64,000 bases of DNA from Coptis chinensis (Eukaryota; Streptophyta; Magnoliopsida; Ranunculales; Ranunculaceae): positions 17,056,501-17,120,500 of the forward strand of contig CM027385.1 of assembly GCA_015680905.1 (NCBI GenBank). Reading direction: 5' to 3'. Shown in pieces: positions 60,285-64,000 of this stretch (within the stretch, counting starts at the first letter, position 1; every line of letters starts with the position of its first letter). The notes beneath the pieces are model-generated. The model was not told the origin of the DNA and did no database searches. It worked only from the letters and a program-made list of their open reading frames with translations. The position numbers and the translations under genes are program-made.

Positions 60285-61125
60285 TGAAGCTTTAGATAGT
60301 GGTGGTTACTTCAAAATAGTTTGTTTTAGAAGTGTGGTTCATCCTAAATTGTTTAGAGTTTGAGTGTGGGAGTTATGAAAAAGAAAGGTAGACTCTTGTA
60401 TAGATTAGATTGGTTTTAAGCTAATGAAAACATGAAAGCTTTAGTTGTTGGTATTGAAATGACTTGAAAACATTGAAAGAAATGTTGATTGAAGATTGAA
60501 ATAGAAACAAGTAAAATAAGATTGAAGATTGAAATAAGAACAAGTAAAATAACAAGTTTTGATTGAAAAGAAATAAAACAAACAATAAAGTAAAAACTTG
60601 AATTGAAAAACTAGACAAGAAATTAAATAAACCAAATGGTTTGGATCCTAAGACAATGGATGGTTTCTCTCTCCCTTACTTTTGGGTTATATACCCCTAC
60701 TTTTGCCTTTTACAGATTTGCCCTTCTTCATTACAAATTAGAGACCTCACACTTCACTTTTGCTTTTTGATTTCTTCTTGACCAAGGTAGGTTTTAGGAG
60801 AATGTCATATTTTGAGATAAGGACCTCCATCTCTGGTTTTTGAGTTGAGGGCTTTGACCTTTAACCTTGACCTTGACCTTGACCTTTGACTTTAACCGTT
60901 GCCTTTGACTTTTTCTGCACTTTTTCATAGCAGCTTCTGGTCTTCATAATAAGCCTGATTAAGGCTATTTTTGGTGTTAAGACACAGCTTTTATGATAAG
61001 TGGTCTAAAATACTCCATAACCTGAAAAATATAATAAAAGCTATGAGTCGTCTTTTCATTAAGCGTAAGAAGGGCAGTAATGCAGCAATATACGGGTAAT
61101 AAAATGCACATTTGGGAGTTGATCA
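60285..61125 (-). repeat. 3' LTR of element C
   Basis: On the minus strand it starts TGATCAACTCCC (61125) and ends AAAGCTTCA (60285), 841 bp. A TATA box TATATAA lies at 60693-60687 in minus-strand order. The last 95 bp match 63561-63654, the other LTR. Six WRKY W-box cores lie upstream of the TATA box. Confidence 0.8.
60854..60910 (+). promoter_or_regulatory. W-box cluster in the LTR of element C
   Basis: TTGACC or TTGACT occurs six times in 57 bp (60854, 60867, 60873, 60879, 60886, 60905), about 165-220 bp upstream of the LTR's TATA box. TTGAC[CT] is the WRKY binding core, so the cluster may give stress- or pathogen-linked transcription of the element. Confidence 0.55.
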
Positions 61126-62232
61126 CCACCCCCAAATAGCATTTTGCTTGTCCTCAAGCAAGGATGAGAGAAAAAACTAAGATCACAAATGAGTGATTTA
61201 TTATAAGTTATACTAATCTCGTTTCGCAGAGTGCGATTGCATTGATCATACGCAACAAGGCCTTATACCACTAGAAATTCCCTAGTGGACGAACTTTAAG
61301 CCTCGTGAGAGTTTTCCAGTGAAGGTACTCATAAACTTCTTCTATTTAGTACAAAGGGTCTTGTTTCCTTATTTATTCTCAGAAGTTCATACATCTCATT
61401 AGCAGTGAATAAGGACAAGCTCCTTTGAACTTAGAATAACATATATACAGTAATTTAATCATCTAAAGATAAATGGGCAAAACATGAGAAATGAAATGCA
61501 AAAACAGAGTTGTTTCTGAGGCTTTTGGAGAGCTTCCTTAAGATGGGGTTCTCACAGGGGTGTATTGCAATCACAACTCTCTAATAGATTCACTCAAGGT
61601 TCGTTCTCTCAAGTGTAGCAGGCACTTATATTCCTCACATACTAAAATGATGTCTAAAGAAACCGGGGTCAATTGATCACGCTTACCACTTACTATCACA
61701 CCATCCTATTCCTAATCGAGCTAGAGGTCTTTTATTATGATTTACGGGTCTAGGGTGATGGTTTAGAAAGAAAAAGAAAGGGAAAAACAAAATTTGATAA
61801 GTCAAGAAACGGGCTCTTCAAGATACTTGTAGCCAGAGAAGAACCTCGTTTTGTTCTTTTGCTTCCGAGTTGTGATACATTCTTTTAGTCATTTGGCTTT
61901 GTGACTCCATATGATTTTGAATTTTGGGAGTTCTAACTTTGCTTTTGTTTCTTTTTGTTTCTAATATTGCCTCCTTTTGATTTTAAGCTTTTGGGAGATT
62001 CGATTTTTTTTTTCTTTTGATTTTTTTGGAGTTTTGGTTTTTGATGGGTCTTTGTTTTCTTCTCTTTCTTTTATTTTCTTTTTGAAGCAAATAATTGTTC
62101 TATTTTTGTACAAGGTCTTCTCTTCTTTTTTGATATCCATCCAGTTCTCAACTTGTCAGCTGGGTAAGTATTTTATTGTGTGTTATAATGGGTTAGGAAT
62201 TTTTGGTGAAGAATAAAAAGGCTTTTATAAAG
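61126..62232 (-). other. 3' non-coding region of element C
   Basis: Contains the inverted counterpart of element A's PPT-side region: CCACCCCCAAA at the LTR edge, ATTTTGCTTGTCCTCAAGC, ACTAGAAATTCCCTAGTGG and CTCTAGCTCGATTAGGA. T-rich towards 62200. No coding part. Confidence 0.7.
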
Positions 62233-62922
62233 TTTAAGGGGGATTTCTCGTCATTGATTAGATGACACGTGGATGGGAAATGACCTAGGACTATGGATAC
62301 CTGGAATAAGACGAGAACCATCGGATTAGTTCTGGGAATAAGTTATTTCATGTTTATCATGAGTGTGTCATAAGCATGTCCTAGTCACGTGATGACCCGC
62401 CTCTGAATATACCAGTTCTCTAAGTATTTAGGAACTGATAAAGATAGTTCCTGAACAAAAGAAAACTGAAGAGGGCGATCTTTGATGATAATGAAGGAAT
62501 CATAATGACATATCTTTAAGAGTTACTTTTTAGATATAATCTTCCCATATGCGATGAGATATTATGACCAACAAGGAAACCTATCTCTAATAAGATATGG
62601 TCCAGATTCAGACTTCCATAAGGAGATGATTCCTAATTAATAGGAAGGCAGAGTTTAAAGATGGAAGGGAACTCACAAGCGGTGAGGTTAACCCTAACCC
62701 TAGGACTCTCAAGGATCTTCCTATATAAACCATAGGAATTTGCTCTTAGGAACTACGCAAAATAGGGTTTGATTCTTCTAAATAAACACGGAGATACGTA
62801 GGCAGCCGCCAGATGGTTCAACCCTGAACACTAAATCATCTAATCCCTTCTCTATCAAGAAAAAGGTTCTAAATCACAAGGTATAGAGGAGGATCAGTGG
62901 ATACTCAGAAAATCCCCTACAT
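62233..62922 (+). repeat. LTR of family B, complete, 690 bp
   Basis: Runs from TTTAAGGGGGATTTC to GAAAATCCCCTACA, the mirrored ends of the LTR whose other copy is 1-438. It has an ABRE/G-box-like ACACGTGG near its start (62265) and TATATAAA at 62722. It is followed by a primer-binding-like TGGCACCATTG (62928-62938), cut off at once by an LTR-A piece. It is thus a 5' LTR with its internal part gone. Confidence 0.75.
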
Positions 62923-62936
62923 CTTTTGGCACCATT

Positions 62937-63035
62937 GATAAGAGCCCAAAACTGTAGTTTTAACCCCTTAATAATCATACTTTTAGACCAATTATGTGAG
63001 TAATAAGTAAGAGTTAATACTGATTACGTGTTTTT
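62937..63035 (+). repeat. 98-bp piece of the element A LTR family
   Basis: TGATAAGAGCCCAAAACTGT and the next 80 bp match the start of the element A LTRs (3918, 11668) closely, then similarity stops after GATTACGTGTTTTT. Confidence 0.85.
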
Positions 63036-63560
63036 GAGTGTTGATTACCAAATTGATTCATAGTGTGTGAGCTATGACCCACAACTTGCCTCACACATTT
63101 GAACTTCCCAATGCAATTAAAACTCTAATATCTTGGTAAGTATACAACTTAAACCAAGTTTAACTCATGTTCATCATAAAGAATCAATCAAAAACCAATT
63201 TTTCCTAATTTTTTTTGTTTTTCTTTTCATCTCTAACCAACTATTCATAAAAAACCAACCGAGCTGCCAAAAAACTATACCCACGTCTTTAGAGGTGATT
63301 GGGTGGTCGCCCCCTAGCCAACTCGCGGTTGCCCGCTGGCACCGGTGAAAATCGATCGTCTTTTGGCTGTGTCTTTAGCTCCTCTCCAGCTTTGTTGTCC
63401 CGAACCCTGATTTTCAAGAAAGTATATTAGTACTAAAAAACAATAAAATAAAATGACAAAAAATTGTAAAAAATAGAAATGGAAAGATGAGAATGATGCT
63501 CCCTTCTTAGATTCTCAACCAAGCACTCACACTCCTTCAATCCATGATGACGGTGCCATT
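63036..63560 (-). other. Probable leader of element C
   Basis: No coding part is seen. On the minus strand it follows the primer-binding-like site of element C, so by position it is that element's leader. Confidence 0.4.
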
Positions 63561-63654
63561 TGAAGCTTTAGATAGTGGTGGTAACTTCAAAAGAGTTTGT
63601 TTTAGAAGTGAGGTTCATCCTAAATTGTTTAGAGTTTGAGTGTGGGAGTTGTGA

Positions 63655-64000
63655 AGATTACAAGAAAACAGGTTTTTGCCCACAGTCTTAAACTGTGGCA
63701 AAAGACTTTTACCCACAGTCATAGTCCGTCGCAGGACCATGAGCTTTTTGTGTGTTAGAAATGCTCTACCTACAGTCATGACCTTGGGAAAAGCCCATCA
63801 ATAGCCATGGATGTCTCGTCGATCAATGCCGTGGGAATACCCACAGCCCAAAACTGTGGCAAAAGGTAAGATTTTCCTACGGACTAAATACATAGGCTGT
63901 GGGCTATACTATGTTAGCCATGACTTTGGACCATGGCAAAATACATTTTTTATATTAAAAAAAACTACAACAATTAGCATCATTTGTACCTTTCAACCTG
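63655..64000 (+). mobile_element. End of a second CACTA-type transposon, running off the right edge
   Basis: GATTACAAGAAAACAGG at 63655 is close to the common plant CACTA end CACTACAAGAAAACAGG, with the first bases changed. It sits exactly where the 5' LTR of element C stops matching its partner. Behind it, short inverted motifs CCACAGTC, AACTGTGGCAAAAG, CATGGCAAAA and CCATGAC recur many times (63675-63945), the subterminal repeat zone of CACTA elements. The other end is outside the window. Confidence 0.65.

Larger units (their letters stand above)
60285..63654 (-). mobile_element. Athila-type LTR element C, minus strand, inserted in element D
   Basis: Read on the minus strand: the 3' LTR occupies 60285-61125, preceded by the purine tract (61126-61136). 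A 3' non-coding region (61137-62232) matches element A 10.9-11.66 kb. At the far side a primer-binding-like TGGCACCGTCATC (63558-63546) and the inner end of the 5' LTR (63561-63654) are present before another transposon cuts in. Other LTR pieces lie inside it (62233-63035). No gag or pol part is recognisable. It is broken and nested, and must be younger than element D. Confidence 0.75.

Noticed and set aside
1-62922. The two inverted LTR-B copies as ends of one giant composite element
   Set aside because: They lie 62 kb apart with unrelated insertions and a host gene between; more simply, two dispersed copies of one family.

Overview
The window is nuclear DNA of a flowering plant, almost certainly a eudicot. 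It has AT-rich introns with GT-AG borders, plant-type retroelements (tRNA-Asp-primed Gypsy of the Athila type, Copia, LINEs with zf-RVT and RNase H tails), CACTA, MULE and PIF/Harbinger DNA transposons, and one intact, many-exon host gene. No bacterial features, CRISPR arrays or rRNA genes are visible. Species cannot be named from the sequence alone.

Layout: (1) 1-3.9 kb is a patchwork: an LTR end, a BED zinc-finger scrap, the 3' end of a Copia element and a LINE tail. (2) 3.9-13.1 kb is a complete-ended Athila-type LTR element (element A) with two 1.48 kb LTRs and a 5-bp target duplication. It holds gag- and protease-like parts only. (3) 13.3-21.6 kb is a CACTA transposon with a 3-bp target duplication. 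It holds a Transposase_24-type remnant and a captured piece of an EF-1alpha gene that still has its intron. (4) 21.6-24.0 kb is intergenic, with a plant mobile domain scrap and a retroelement tail. (5) 24.2-42.9 kb is the only intact host gene, DDI1 (UBL + retropepsin-like protease + UBA, 16 exons, about 412 aa). Its introns are swollen by LINE pieces, a Copia piece and a phytochrome GAF scrap. (6) 43.8-54.2 kb is a pair of nested MULEs. The inner one (44.2-54.0 kb) carries a transposase fused to an OTU cysteine-protease domain on the minus strand, a convergent plant mobile domain gene on the plus strand, and two arrays of hairpin-forming palindromes, one inside the transposase intron and one between the two gene ends. 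(7) 54.9-64 kb is nested debris: a Harbinger scrap, a tRNA-like sequence, a second Athila-type element (D) interrupted by a third in opposite orientation (C), which in turn holds pieces of two more LTR families and, at the edge, another CACTA end.

The host function here is ubiquitin-dependent protein turnover (DDI1), driven from a short TATA promoter with three site II motifs. The rest is transposon biology. The best candidate for something little described is the inner MULE: transposase-OTU fusion, plant mobile domain passenger gene and paired palindrome arrays held between one pair of terminal repeats, with the transposase frame decayed only by stop codons of the TAA/TAG type.
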